A stretch of 64,000 nt of DNA from an uncultured Clostridia bacterium (GTDB lineage Bacteria > Bacillota > Clostridia > Lachnospirales > Lachnospiraceae), in the NCBI GenBank assembly GCA_946403295.1, contig CAMIZL010000001.1, positions 186,001 to 250,000 on the forward strand, read 5' to 3'. The notes under the pieces were generated by a model that was not told the origin of the DNA, searched no databases, and saw only the letters and a list, made by a program, of their open reading frames with translations. Positions 1 to 8,535 of this stretch are shown in pieces. Both the position numbers and the translations under genes were made by a program. Within the stretch, counting starts at the first letter, position 1. Each line of letters starts with the position of its first letter.

Positions 1-1929
1 GATACCGTTTCGACCGAAGGAAGAGCAAAGTACTACGGTCAGTTCAAATACGGTGATCACGGGATCTATAAGGGACTTACGTTCTGGGCTCCCAACATAA
101 ACATTTTCCGCGATCCCAGATGGGGACGCGGTCATGAGACCTACGGAGAAGATCCTTACCTTACTTCGAGGCTCGGTGTGAGATTCGTAAAAGGAATTCA
201 GGGTGACGATTCAAAATATCTTAAGGCCGCCGCATGCGCAAAGCACTTTGCCGTTCATTCCGGGCCTGAGGCTGTTCGTCACGGATTCAACGCTGTTTGC
301 AACAAGCAGGACATGAGAGAGACATATCTGCCCGCATTTAAGGCTCTTGTTAAAGAAGCCGGTGTCGAGGCCGTAATGGGTGCGTATAACCGTACCAACG
401 GCGAAGTATGTTGCGGAAGCAAGACACTCCTTAAGGATATTCTCAGGGATGAATGGGGATTTGAAGGTCATGTTACATCCGATTGCTGGGCCATCAAGGA
501 TTTTCACGGTAACCACGGTGTTACAAAGGATGCCACGGAGTCGGTCGCTCTTGCGATGAACAACGGATGTGACCTTAATTGCGGAGATATCTACCAGTAT
601 CTTCTTGATGCCGTTGATAAGGGACTTACGACGTGGGAGAAAATTGACAAAGCGCTTACGAGAGTGCTTGCAACACGCTTTAAGCTCGGTATCCTCGGTG
701 ATTCTAAGGACAATAAATACAATGAGATCGATTATTCGTATGTTGATACGGATGAAGCAAGAGAGCTTAATTTAAAGGCTTCTCTCGAAAGTATCGTGCT
801 TCTTGACAACAAGAACGGCATCCTTCCTCTTGATGCTTCAAAGATCAAAACGATCGGTGTGATCGGACCCAATGCCGATAACCGTAAGGCGCTTGTCGGT
901 AATTATGAGGGAACGGCTTCGGAGTATGTCACCGTTGTCAACGGAATAAGAGAAGCACTTATCGGAACCGATACACGTGTTATGGTTTCCGAGGGTTGTC
1001 ATCTCTATAAGAACAAAATGTCCGACCTTTCAGAGCCTACGGGTGACAGATTCGCAGAAGCAAAGAGTGTTTGCGAGCACAGTGACGTTGTTGTTCTCTG
1101 CGTCGGACTCGATGCATCACTCGAAGGTGAAGAGGGCGACACCGGTAATGAATACGGAAGCGGTGATAAGCCCAACCTTTATCTTCCCGGCCTTCAGGGC
1201 AGATTGCTTGAAGAAGTTACAGCCATGGGTAAGCCTGTCATCGTGGTATGCCTTGCGGGAAGCGCACTCTATCTTGATAAAGCAAACGAAAAAGCTGCCG
1301 CTACCGTGCTCGCGCTTTATCCCGGTGCCCAGGGCGGTCGCGCATTGGCCCGGATATTGTTCGGCAAGAGTTCGCCCGAAGGAAAGCTGCCCGTTACATT
1401 CTATAGCGAAAAGAACACTCTGCCCGACGCAACCGATTATTCCATGAAGGGCAGAACATACAGGTATATGACACAAAAGCCTTTCTATCCTTTCGGATAC
1501 GGACTCTCGTATACAAAATTCGAGGAGAAGATAAAGGGGATCGAGATCAATAACAAGCCCGTAAGCAGCGATTTAACGATCGGAAAAGGCGATGTCCTTG
1601 ACATATACGTTGATGTTCAAAACACGGGTTCATATGAAGGCGGCGTTACCGTTCAATGCTATGTATCTTTTGAGGATAACGATGCGCCCGTCAGACAGCT
1701 TAAAGGTCTTAAAAAGATCACACTCGCGCCTCAGGCAAAAGAGACCGTTAAGATCATACTTACCGATGCTTCGTTCGGACTCTTCGATGAAGAAGGTATC
1801 CTGAAACTGAATAAGGGTAGCTACGTTGTTTCGATAGGCGATTCGCAGCCCGATGAAAGAAGTAAAGAGCTCACAGGTACAAGCTGCTGTACATTTAAGG
1901 TAAATGTGGCTCAGACAGAGGAATTATGA
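1..1929 (+). CDS. Glycoside hydrolase family 3 beta-glycosidase (5' end outside window)
   Basis: The reading frame is open from base 1, so the N-terminus lies upstream and 642 codons are visible. GH3 enzymes release non-reducing-end beta-linked glucose or xylose. The N-terminal domain shows the GH3 signature around codons 31-54 (WAPNINIFRDPRWGRGHETY), followed by the KHF motif near codon 80. The nucleophile segment TSDCWAI places the catalytic Asp at codon 161. A GH3 C-terminal domain follows, then a fibronectin III-like domain over about the last 110 residues. The neighbouring xylan genes suggest a beta-xylosidase, but beta-glucosidase is equally compatible with the sequence. The stop overlaps the next start (ATGA), implying coupled translation with the P-loop ATPase. 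A signal peptide cannot be judged. Confidence 0.93.
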   Translation, partial: DTVSTEGRAKYYGQFKYGDHGIYKGLTFWAPNINIFRDPRWGRGHETYGEDPYLTSRLGVRFVKGIQGDDSKYLKAAACAKHFAVHSGPEAVRHGFNAVCNKQDMRETYLPAFKALVKEAGVEAVMGAYNRTNGEVCCGSKTLLKDILRDEWGFEGHVTSDCWAIKDFHGNHGVTKDATESVALAMNNGCDLNCGDIYQYLLDAVDKGLTTWEKIDKALTRVLATRFKLGILGDSKDNKYNEIDYSYVDTDEARELNLKASLESIVLLDNKNGILPLDASKIKTIGVIGPNADNRKALVGNYEGTASEYVTVVNGIREALIGTDTRVMVSEGCHLYKNKMSDLSEPTGDRFAEAKSVCEHSDVVVLCVGLDASLEGEEGDTGNEYGSGDKPNLYLPGLQGRLLEEVTAMGKPVIVVCLAGSALYLDKANEKAAATVLALYPGAQGGRALARILFGKSSPEGKLPVTFYSEKNTLPDATDYSMKGRTYRYMTQKPFYPFGYGLSYTKFEEKIKGIEINNKPVSSDLTIGKGDVLDIYVDVQNTGSYEGGVTVQCYVSFEDNDAPVRQLKGLKKITLAPQAKETVKIILTDASFGLFDEEGILKLNKGSYVVSIGDSQPDERSKELTGTSCCTFKVNVAQTEEL

Positions 1930-2603
1930 AGATCATATCAAATAAGATAAGCATCATATGCGGTCATTACGGAACCGGTAAAACAAATCTTGCCGTCAAT
2001 CTCGCACGTGACCATGCAAAAGCGGGAGAGAAAGTGACGATAGTCGATATGGATATCGTCAATCCCTATTTTCGTACTTCGGATTACAAAAAGATCCTTG
2101 AAGATGAAGGAATAGAGGTTATCGCACCGGTGTTCGGCGCGACGAATCTCGATCTGCCTTCACTTCCCGCCGCCATGTATCTGGCATTTGAAAAAGAAGG
2201 TACGGTCATATTTGATCTGGGTGGTGACGATGTCGGATCGACCGTTATGGGAAGATTCCGCGAAAAGCTTACCGGCAAGGATTATGAGATGCTGTATGTT
2301 ATAAACAGATACCGTGATCTTGATTGCGATCCGAAAGCAACGGCAGAGATCCTCAGTGAAATCGAGAAAGTCACAAAACTCAAGGCCACCGGGATCATCA
2401 ATAACTCGAATCTCATGTACGAAACCACAAAAGATCATATAGAAGAGGGTCACAGATATGCACTTGAAACCGCCTCGTTAACAGGTCTGCCTGTCGTTGC
2501 CACGGTTCTGAGGCGCGATCTTTCTGAGGAGTACAGGGAAAAGCCGATCCCCGGGATGGGCGAGATAATTCCCGTAGATATCATTGCAGGCCCTTCTTTT
2601 TGA
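1926..2603 (+). CDS. MinD/CobQ-like P-loop ATPase next to oxoacid oxidoreductase genes
   Basis: This 225-residue soluble protein has a Walker A loop GHYGTGKT at residues 13-20. It also has a MinD/ParA-like segment VDMDIVNPYFR and a later FDLGGDD Walker B-like segment. The family resembles the MinD/CobQ group of nucleotide-binding switch or insertion ATPases. Its substrate is unknown; a role in assembling or maturing the iron-sulfur oxidoreductase encoded just downstream is inference from position. It starts 4 bp inside the GH3 gene. A recognisable promoter lies directly after its stop, so the ferredoxin/vor genes can also be transcribed without it. Confidence 0.75.
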   Translation: MKIISNKISIICGHYGTGKTNLAVNLARDHAKAGEKVTIVDMDIVNPYFRTSDYKKILEDEGIEVIAPVFGATNLDLPSLPAAMYLAFEKEGTVIFDLGGDDVGSTVMGRFREKLTGKDYEMLYVINRYRDLDCDPKATAEILSEIEKVTKLKATGIINNSNLMYETTKDHIEEGHRYALETASLTGLPVVATVLRRDLSEEYREKPIPGMGEIIPVDIIAGPSF

Positions 2604-2605
2604 TG

Positions 2606-2634
2606 TTTACAAATCAAAAACCTAGTGCTAGAAT
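2606..2634 (+). promoter_or_regulatory. Sigma-A-type promoter of the ferredoxin-vor operon
   Basis: A -35 TTTACA at 2606-2611 and an extended -10 TGCTAGAAT ending at 2634 are separated by exactly 17 bases. A GTTAAAAAAGAT block follows at 2645-2656. The same -35, spacing, -10 and downstream block recur upstream of nifJ at 17160. Confidence 0.75.
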
Positions 2635-2686
2635 ACTGAGATATGTTAAAAAAGATGCAGGCCTAAGACTGCAGGAAGGAGAAAAC

Positions 2687-2890
2687 ATGGCAAAACTTAT
2701 TATCAACGAGACGAATTGTAAAGGATGCGAGATGTGCGTGAACGCATGTCCCAAGCAGCTGCTAAAGCTATCGGACCATATTAACGGTAAGGGCTACCAT
2801 CCGGTAATGATGACAGATGAGGCTGCATGCATAGGTTGCAAGTCGTGCGCCATTATGTGTCCTGATGTCTGCATTACAGTGGATAGATGA
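2687..2890 (+). CDS. 2x[4Fe-4S] ferredoxin-type subunit of 2-oxoacid oxidoreductase
   Basis: This is a 67-residue protein with two cluster motifs: CKGCEMCVNACP near residues 11-22 and CIGCKSCAIMCP near residues 47-58. It corresponds to the delta or ferredoxin subunit that carries electrons from the thiamine-dependent catalytic core to soluble ferredoxin. The start at 2687 is chosen because it follows the ribosome binding site AGGAAGGAG. The frame is open further upstream to 2600, but that extension has no conserved sequence and crosses the promoter. It is followed 83 bp later by the alpha subunit gene, and a weak hairpin (ATGTG/CACAT) lies in that gap. Confidence 0.9.
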   Translation: MAKLIINETNCKGCEMCVNACPKQLLKLSDHINGKGYHPVMMTDEAACIGCKSCAIMCPDVCITVDR

Positions 2891-2973
2891 TCCCGAAAGA
2901 TCCGCATAGGATATTGATGTACAAAATGAAACATGTGTGAATCGATCGCACATATAATTCAAGGAGAAAAGAC

Positions 2974-4038
2974 ATGTCAGAAAAAGTATTAATGAAAGGT
3001 AACGAAGCTCTTGCGGAAGCAGCTATCCAGGCGGGATGCAGGCTCTTCTTCGGATATCCGATCACGCCTCAGACCGAGCTCTCCGCATACATGTCGAAGA
3101 AGATGCCCAAGATCGGCGGCCTCTTCCTTCAGGCAGAGTCGGAGCTTGCAGCAATCAACATGGTACTCGGTGCATCTGCAGCAGGTAAGCGTGCGATGAC
3201 ATCTTCAAGCTCACCCGGAATCAGCTTGAAGAGCGAGGGTATCTCATATATAGCAGGTTCGGATGTCCCCGCTGTTATCATCAACGTTCAGCGTGGCGGA
3301 CCCGGACTCGGAAGCATCCAGCCCTCACAGGCAGATTATTGGCAGGCAACCAAGGCTACAGGCCACGGTGATTTCCAGCTTATCGTTCTCGCTCCTTCGA
3401 CAGTACAGGAGATGGCAGATTTCGTAGGACAGGCATTTGACCTCGGCGATAAGTACAGAATGCCCGTTATGATCCTTTCCGACGGTATGCTCGGTCAGAT
3501 GATGGAGCCCGTTTCGTTCCCCGACAAGGGTGAGCCCGTGATCCCCGAGAGACCTTGGGCAGCAAGCGGACACGGCGGAAAGCGTCCTCACAATATCGTT
3601 AACTCTCTTTATATCGAAGCAAAGGATCTTGAGAAGACCGTTGTTGAGAGATTTAAGAAATACGATATCATCAAGAAGGAAGAGCAGAGAGCAGAGTCAT
3701 ACCTCACAGAGGATGCAGAGATCGTTATCGTTGCTTACGGCGCATCTTCACGTGTTGCAAGAAGTGCTGTTAACTCTGCACGTGCGGAAGGCATTAAGGT
3801 AGGTCTTGTAAGACCCATCACACTCTGGCCTTTCCCTACAGACGCTATCGAGGCTACCGTTCCCACAGCAAAGAAGTATCTCACAGTTGAGATGAGCATG
3901 GGACAGATGGTAGATGATGTTAAGCTCGTAGTTAACGGACGTAAGCCCGTAAGCTTCTTCGGAAGAACCGGCGGTATCATTCCTACACCCGGTGAAATCC
4001 TTGAAGAGATCAAAAAGTTAAATGGTAAGGAGGCGTAA
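2974..4038 (+). CDS. vorB: 2-oxoacid:ferredoxin oxidoreductase alpha subunit (VorB-like)
   Basis: The 354-residue protein has the pyrimidine-binding fold of the alpha subunit. It contains the family segments GYPITPQTELSAYM, QAESELAAINMVLGAS and SSSPGISLKSEG. A C-terminal domain II follows (VAYGASSRVARSA, VRPITLWPFP). Such enzymes decarboxylate branched-chain 2-oxoacids or 2-oxoglutarate to the acyl-CoA while reducing ferredoxin. The sequence resembles proteins called 3-methyl-2-oxobutanoate dehydrogenase VorB, but the substrate cannot be fixed from sequence alone. The ribosome binding site is AAGGAG. The beta subunit begins 2 bp after the stop. Confidence 0.92.
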   Translation: MSEKVLMKGNEALAEAAIQAGCRLFFGYPITPQTELSAYMSKKMPKIGGLFLQAESELAAINMVLGASAAGKRAMTSSSSPGISLKSEGISYIAGSDVPAVIINVQRGGPGLGSIQPSQADYWQATKATGHGDFQLIVLAPSTVQEMADFVGQAFDLGDKYRMPVMILSDGMLGQMMEPVSFPDKGEPVIPERPWAASGHGGKRPHNIVNSLYIEAKDLEKTVVERFKKYDIIKKEEQRAESYLTEDAEIVIVAYGASSRVARSAVNSARAEGIKVGLVRPITLWPFPTDAIEATVPTAKKYLTVEMSMGQMVDDVKLVVNGRKPVSFFGRTGGIIPTPGEILEEIKKLNGKEA

Positions 4039-4040
4039 CA

Positions 4041-4862
4041 ATGGCTATAGTATTTGAAAAACCCCATGCACTTACCGACGTTCCTTTCCATTACTGCCCC
4101 GGCTGTACACACGGTATCGTTCATCGTCTTGTAGCTGAAGCTATCGATGAACTCGGTGTTGAGGGCAAAGCAGTCGGTGTTGCATCTGTAGGATGCTCGG
4201 TATTCAGCTACAATTATTTCAACTGTGATATGGTACAGGCACCCCACGGTCGTGCTCCGGCCGTAGCAACCGGTATCAAGAGGGCACAGCCCGACAACGT
4301 TGTCTTCACATACCAGGGAGACGGCGACCTTGCAGCTATCGGTACATGTGAGACCGTTCATGCCGCAACACGTGGTGAGAATATCACCGTTATCTTCATC
4401 AACAACGCTATCTATGGTATGACCGGCGGACAGATGGCACCCACATCGCTTCCCGGACAGGTAACCCAGACAACACCTTACGGTCGTGACGTTAAGATCG
4501 CAGGTTACCCCATCAGAATGTGTGAGATGCTTTCGACACTTGACGGTGTAGCACTTGCACAGCGTGTTACGGTTGACAACGTTAAGCATGTCAACGAAGC
4601 AAAGAAAGCTATCAAGAAGGCATTTGAGAACCAGATCAACGGCCTCGGATACTCGATCGTAGAAGTAGTATCCACCTGCCCCACAAACTGGGGTATGTCT
4701 CCCAAGGATGCTGTAGACTGGCTTGAGAACAATATGCTTCCTTATTATCCTCTCGGTGTTTACAAGGATAAGACTGCTCAAAACACATTGCGTTCGAGTG
4801 ATGGTTTGGGCGAGGAAACGCAGTCGAATAAAAATCGACTGCAAAGAGGAGGTGAAAACTGA
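4041..4862 (+). CDS. 2-oxoacid:ferredoxin oxidoreductase beta subunit (TPP-binding)
   Basis: This 273-residue subunit binds thiamine diphosphate. The motif QGDGDLAAIGTCE is followed about 30 residues later by FINNAIYGMTGGQMAPTS. An early CPGCTHG motif, and a further Cys near residue 53, match cluster ligands of the POR/VOR/KOR beta family. The last 30 or so residues, rich in Asn, Gln, Ser and Arg, do not look like the usual family ending. They are encoded by DNA that also contains a hairpin and the next gene's ribosome binding site. The stop shares one base with the next start (TGATG), indicating coupled translation. Confidence 0.92.
   Translation: MAIVFEKPHALTDVPFHYCPGCTHGIVHRLVAEAIDELGVEGKAVGVASVGCSVFSYNYFNCDMVQAPHGRAPAVATGIKRAQPDNVVFTYQGDGDLAAIGTCETVHAATRGENITVIFINNAIYGMTGGQMAPTSLPGQVTQTTPYGRDVKIAGYPIRMCEMLSTLDGVALAQRVTVDNVKHVNEAKKAIKKAFENQINGLGYSIVEVVSTCPTNWGMSPKDAVDWLENNMLPYYPLGVYKDKTAQNTLRSSDGLGEETQSNKNRLQRGGEN
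4820..4842 (+). other. Hairpin in the 3' end of the beta-subunit gene, just before the gamma-subunit ribosome binding site
   Basis: Perfect 8-bp arms GCAGTCGA and TCGACTGC are separated by a 7-base A-rich loop. The gamma-subunit ribosome binding site AGAGGAGGTG starts four bases after the hairpin. No T-tract follows, so it is not a terminator. It may affect mRNA stability or translation of the gamma subunit. Confidence 0.5.
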
Positions 4863-5398
4863 TGGATAAGACAATGAACGTACTCCTTGCCGGATTCGGC
4901 GGACAGGGTATCCTCTTCGCAGGAAAGGTTATGGCTTACTCGGGACTTGTTGACGGAGCCGAGATCAGTTGGCTTCCTTCCTACGGCCCTGAGATGCGTG
5001 GCGGTACATGTAACTGCAGCGTAGTTCTTTCGAACGATGCTATCGGTTCACCCCTCGTTGTTAACCCCGATGTTCTCATCGCCATGAACAAGCCTTCGCT
5101 CCTTAAGTTTATGGACAATGTTGTCAGCGGCGGAACGATCATCGTTGACAGCTCTACGGTTGACATTAAGGTTGAGAGAACAGATGTTACCGTTTATTAC
5201 GTACCCGCAACAAAGCTTGCCGACGAAGACGGACTTAAAGGTCTTGCCAACATGATCCTTGTAGGAAAGCTCTTCAAGGAAACAGGCTTCGTATCGCAGG
5301 ATTCCCTCGACAAGGGACTCCTCAAGTGCATTCCTCCCAAGAAGGAAGCAATGATCGAGTCCAACAAGAAGGCACTTGCGATCGGTGCCCGGCAGTAA
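4862..5398 (+). CDS. 2-oxoacid:ferredoxin oxidoreductase gamma subunit
   Basis: This 178-residue subunit shows the family N-terminus AGFGGQGILFAGKVMA and the conserved SYGPEMRGGTCNCSV segment. The gamma subunit helps bind coenzyme A in the POR/VOR/KOR complexes. With the ferredoxin, alpha and beta genes it completes a four-part cytoplasmic enzyme. It is the last gene of the operon; a long hairpin terminator begins about 40 bases downstream. A second in-frame Met at residue 5 is possible, but the first is better placed behind AGAGGAGG. Confidence 0.92.
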   Translation: MDKTMNVLLAGFGGQGILFAGKVMAYSGLVDGAEISWLPSYGPEMRGGTCNCSVVLSNDAIGSPLVVNPDVLIAMNKPSLLKFMDNVVSGGTIIVDSSTVDIKVERTDVTVYYVPATKLADEDGLKGLANMILVGKLFKETGFVSQDSLDKGLLKCIPPKKEAMIESNKKALAIGARQ

Positions 5399-5436
5399 TC
5401 CGATAATCGACTTTTTCGATATAAAATTCTGACGAA

Positions 5437-5508
5437 AAAAGACGGTCCCGTTATGATGTATATCCGTGATCTACGGACAATATCATTATTCGGGGCTGTC
5501 TTTTGTTT
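5437..5508 (+). terminator. Long hairpin terminator of the vor operon
   Basis: A 14-bp stem pairs AAAAGACGGTCCCG with CGGGGCTGTCTTTT, with two G-U pairs. An inner CCGT/ACGG hairpin is nested in it, and TTTTGTTT follows the stem. Confidence 0.7.
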
Positions 5509-5540
5509 AATAGTCGTTCCGCTGCTTTATATGCGTTTTT

Positions 5541-5594
5541 AGTCAGATATTGAGTAATATCTGACTACACTTTTCACTTATGAATGTATATAAT
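5541..5594 (+). promoter_or_regulatory. Perfect palindrome and promoter upstream of GH115
   Basis: An uninterrupted 11-bp inverted repeat lies at 5541-5566 (arms AGTCAGATATT and AATATCTGACT, 4-base spacer). A consensus -10 TATAAT lies at 5589-5594. With 17-base spacing the -35 is TACACT at 5566-5571, a poor match that touches the right arm. No T-tract follows the palindrome. It therefore reads as an operator rather than a terminator, although which protein binds it is unknown. Confidence 0.6.
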
Positions 5595-5624
5595 TTCTAA
5601 TTAGTTATTTAACAGGAGGGGCTT

Positions 5625-8516
5625 ATGACTTTTTGTATCAGTATCGGCGGAAATACATGTCATATTTTGGTCGAAGAAAAAGCATTTGAGGGAGTTAAGC
5701 GTATCGCCGGAACCCTTGCCGAGGATATAGAATGTGTCTGCGGCGTTAAGCCGGATCTCAAGATTGGAGCACCTGAAAATCTTTCGGGATATACGATAGT
5801 CGCAGCAACTGTTTCAAGCAGCCCGTTACTTGACAGCCTTGAGGGAAAGATCGATCTTTCCGGACTTAAAGGCAAACGCGAGTGCTACGGTCTTTTTACG
5901 CTTGAAGCCGAAAATATCGGTCTCGGAGAGGGCAGGGTACTGCTGATTGCCGGTTCCGACAAGAGAGGAACGATCTACGGTCTTTTAAATATCTCCGAAA
6001 GATGCGGAGTTTCCCCTCTTATTTATTGGGGAGACGTAAAACCCGTACATAAAGACGATATCGTCATCGATATTCCTAACGGTTTTGTTTCAAAAGAGCC
6101 CTCCGTTGAATACAGAGGTCTGTTTATCAATGACGAATTACCCGGATTCGGGAACTGGGCTATAGAGAAGTTTGGCGCAGCAAATGCAAAGGCATATGAT
6201 GAAGTGTTCAAACTTATACTCAGGCTTAAAGGAAATTATATGTGGCCTGCCATGTGGTTTGAGGTGTTCTCGGAGGACGGTCCCGGCATACAAAATGCCG
6301 AGCTTGCCGATATCTACGGCATCGTTATGGGTACGTCCCATCACGAACCCCTTTGCCGTGCCGGTGCGGAGTGGCAGCGGATCTATAAGAATTACGGCAA
6401 TGACAATACATGGAGTTTCGTAAAGAACAAGGAAGCTATAAGTAAATTCTGGAAAGACGGTCTTATAAGAAACCGTGCGTATGAGAACATAATCACCATA
6501 GGCATGAGAGGCGAGGACGATTCGCTTTTGCTCGGCGAGGACGCAACGCTCGAAGATAACATAAACGTTTTAAAATCAGCTATCATTGAGCAGTACAGAC
6601 TACTAAAGGAAAATGTTGCGCCCGATCTTAAAGACATAAACAGAATGCTCGCCATCTACAAAGAGGTCGAGGACTTTTATTACGGAGACGAGAATACGGA
6701 GGGCCTTAAGGATTGGGATCAGCTCGAAGACGTTATTTTCCTGCTCTCGGACGATAATTTCGCAAACACGAGAGGGCTTCCCACGAAGGAAGACAGAAGC
6801 CATAGGGGCGGTTTCGGAATGTATTATCATTTCGATTATCACGGTGCGCCCATCAGTTACGAGTGCGTTAATTGCACGACGCTCCCGAAGATATGGGATC
6901 AAATGACGCTTGCATACGAATCGGGCGTCAGAAAGCTTTGGATCGTCAATGTGGGTGACATAAAATTCAACGAGCTTCCGCTTTCATATTTTATGGATCT
7001 TGCATATGATTATGAAAAATGGTCGGTTCCCAATCTTACAGACAAATATCTTAAGGAATTTGTGTTTAAAAATTTCGGCGAAGATGTTTCGGAAGGCAGA
7101 AAATATGACATCATCAGATTTGCCGAACTCTTTACGCGCATGAATTCGATCGTTCATCCCGAGACCATGCTTCCCGAAACTTTTGCTCCCGAAGCTTATA
7201 ACGAGACGAAAAGGATGATCGCGACAGCGAAGGAGATCGTCGCCCTCGGTGATTCCGTAAGGGAAAGCGTCGACAAAAACGCAAAGAACGCATTCGAAAG
7301 CCTTTTCTATTATCAGGGCATGGCTTCGGCATATTCGATGCTTGCGAGCCTTTATGCCGGAATGAACAGATTCCTGGCTTCTAGAGGAGTATTAAGGGCA
7401 AACGATTATATCCCGCTTATCGAAGAAATGATAGATAAGGATAAGAATACAGTAAAAGAATTCCATAAATGGATGGACGGGAAATGGAATTATATGCTCG
7501 CATCCGCACATACCGGATTCAAAAACTGGAACGACGACATCTGGAATTATCCGGCAAGCATGAAGGTTTATCCGCTTGACAGGAAAGCTGTTGTCATAAG
7601 CTTTGAAGACAGCACTTTCTTTCATACGGGTTCGATATGGACGGATTCGAGGAAGCTCGAATCATATGTCCTTGCCGATTCGGATTTGGAAGAGACAAGC
7701 CTTTTCATAGATCTTAAGGCTCCGTATGACTTTGATTACGACATTGTTTGCGACGATAAGAACATTATGCTCAGTACTACTTCGGGTCATTTTGATTCAT
7801 CGGTTTCAAATTGCCTCGAAGTGAAAATACGTGCTGACAGAAAGAAGCTTGAGAAAAAGGGATATGCCGACATAAGCGTTACGCTTGATTTCAAAGAGAA
7901 GGTAAATCCTTGCGACAATACTGTCATAAAAGACAATGTACGCGTGTATTACAGCCCCGTCGAATCGGGAAGCGAACTTTTTATACACAAGAGCATGAAC
8001 GGTTCGATAGTTATCCCTGCAGAAAATTATGCATCGTCGGGTGACTCTGAGGACGGAAGCTTTATACTCGTGAAGGGACTCGGGATCGAACATAATGCCG
8101 TTAAGGCGACTCCTTTTGACAAGAGTTACTTCGGCACGGACAACAAGCCGTATCTCGAATACCTCTTTGAAACGAACGCGGCGGGAGAATACAGGTTTGA
8201 TTTCTATACACTCGGACGCAATCCTGTGGTCATGGGTGATGAGATGCGTTTTGAGATAACGGTCGACGAAATGGATCCTGTTACCGTAACCACATGCGAC
8301 AAAACATACAAGACCCATTTTACGAATCCTCTCTGGAGCAGCAATGTAATGACAGGCAGAAATATTGCTTCGACTACGGCTTATCTTATGAACGGTGCGG
8401 GATCGTTAAAGATCTTTGCCGGTGACCAAAATGTTACGATCGAAAAGATCGTGATCACACCCGTTAATGCAAAGTTGCCTTACAGCAGATTGGGCCCGTA
8501 TGTTAAAAGTATTTGA
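5625..8516 (+). CDS. GH115 xylan alpha-1,2-glucuronidase
   Basis: The 963-residue protein matches family GH115, which removes (4-O-methyl)glucuronic acid from internal or terminal xylose units of glucuronoxylan. Recognisable segments are the N-terminal GSDKRGTIYGLLNISE, then PSVEYRGLFINDE, then GAANAKAYDEVFKLILRLKG and NYMWPAMW. Next come GIVMGTSHHEPLCRA and a long helical region, and the C-terminus is rich in beta structure. No signal peptide is visible, so the enzyme should act in the cytoplasm on imported oligosaccharides. The ribosome binding site AGGAGGGG precedes the start. It probably forms an operon with the dipeptidase gene 19 bp downstream. Confidence 0.93.
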   Translation: MTFCISIGGNTCHILVEEKAFEGVKRIAGTLAEDIECVCGVKPDLKIGAPENLSGYTIVAATVSSSPLLDSLEGKIDLSGLKGKRECYGLFTLEAENIGLGEGRVLLIAGSDKRGTIYGLLNISERCGVSPLIYWGDVKPVHKDDIVIDIPNGFVSKEPSVEYRGLFINDELPGFGNWAIEKFGAANAKAYDEVFKLILRLKGNYMWPAMWFEVFSEDGPGIQNAELADIYGIVMGTSHHEPLCRAGAEWQRIYKNYGNDNTWSFVKNKEAISKFWKDGLIRNRAYENIITIGMRGEDDSLLLGEDATLEDNINVLKSAIIEQYRLLKENVAPDLKDINRMLAIYKEVEDFYYGDENTEGLKDWDQLEDVIFLLSDDNFANTRGLPTKEDRSHRGGFGMYYHFDYHGAPISYECVNCTTLPKIWDQMTLAYESGVRKLWIVNVGDIKFNELPLSYFMDLAYDYEKWSVPNLTDKYLKEFVFKNFGEDVSEGRKYDIIRFAELFTRMNSIVHPETMLPETFAPEAYNETKRMIATAKEIVALGDSVRESVDKNAKNAFESLFYYQGMASAYSMLASLYAGMNRFLASRGVLRANDYIPLIEEMIDKDKNTVKEFHKWMDGKWNYMLASAHTGFKNWNDDIWNYPASMKVYPLDRKAVVISFEDSTFFHTGSIWTDSRKLESYVLADSDLEETSLFIDLKAPYDFDYDIVCDDKNIMLSTTSGHFDSSVSNCLEVKIRADRKKLEKKGYADISVTLDFKEKVNPCDNTVIKDNVRVYYSPVESGSELFIHKSMNGSIVIPAENYASSGDSEDGSFILVKGLGIEHNAVKATPFDKSYFGTDNKPYLEYLFETNAAGEYRFDFYTLGRNPVVMGDEMRFEITVDEMDPVTVTTCDKTYKTHFTNPLWSSNVMTGRNIASTTAYLMNGAGSLKIFAGDQNVTIEKIVITPVNAKLPYSRLGPYVKSI

Positions 8517-8535
8517 TGATCAGAGGTAGATGTTT

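Noticed and set aside
3735-4874. 379-codon open frame on the minus strand opposite the vor genes
   Set aside because: It lies wholly opposite well-recognised vorB and beta-subunit genes, has no ribosome binding site and has a Cys/Val/Thr-rich composition typical of antisense frames.
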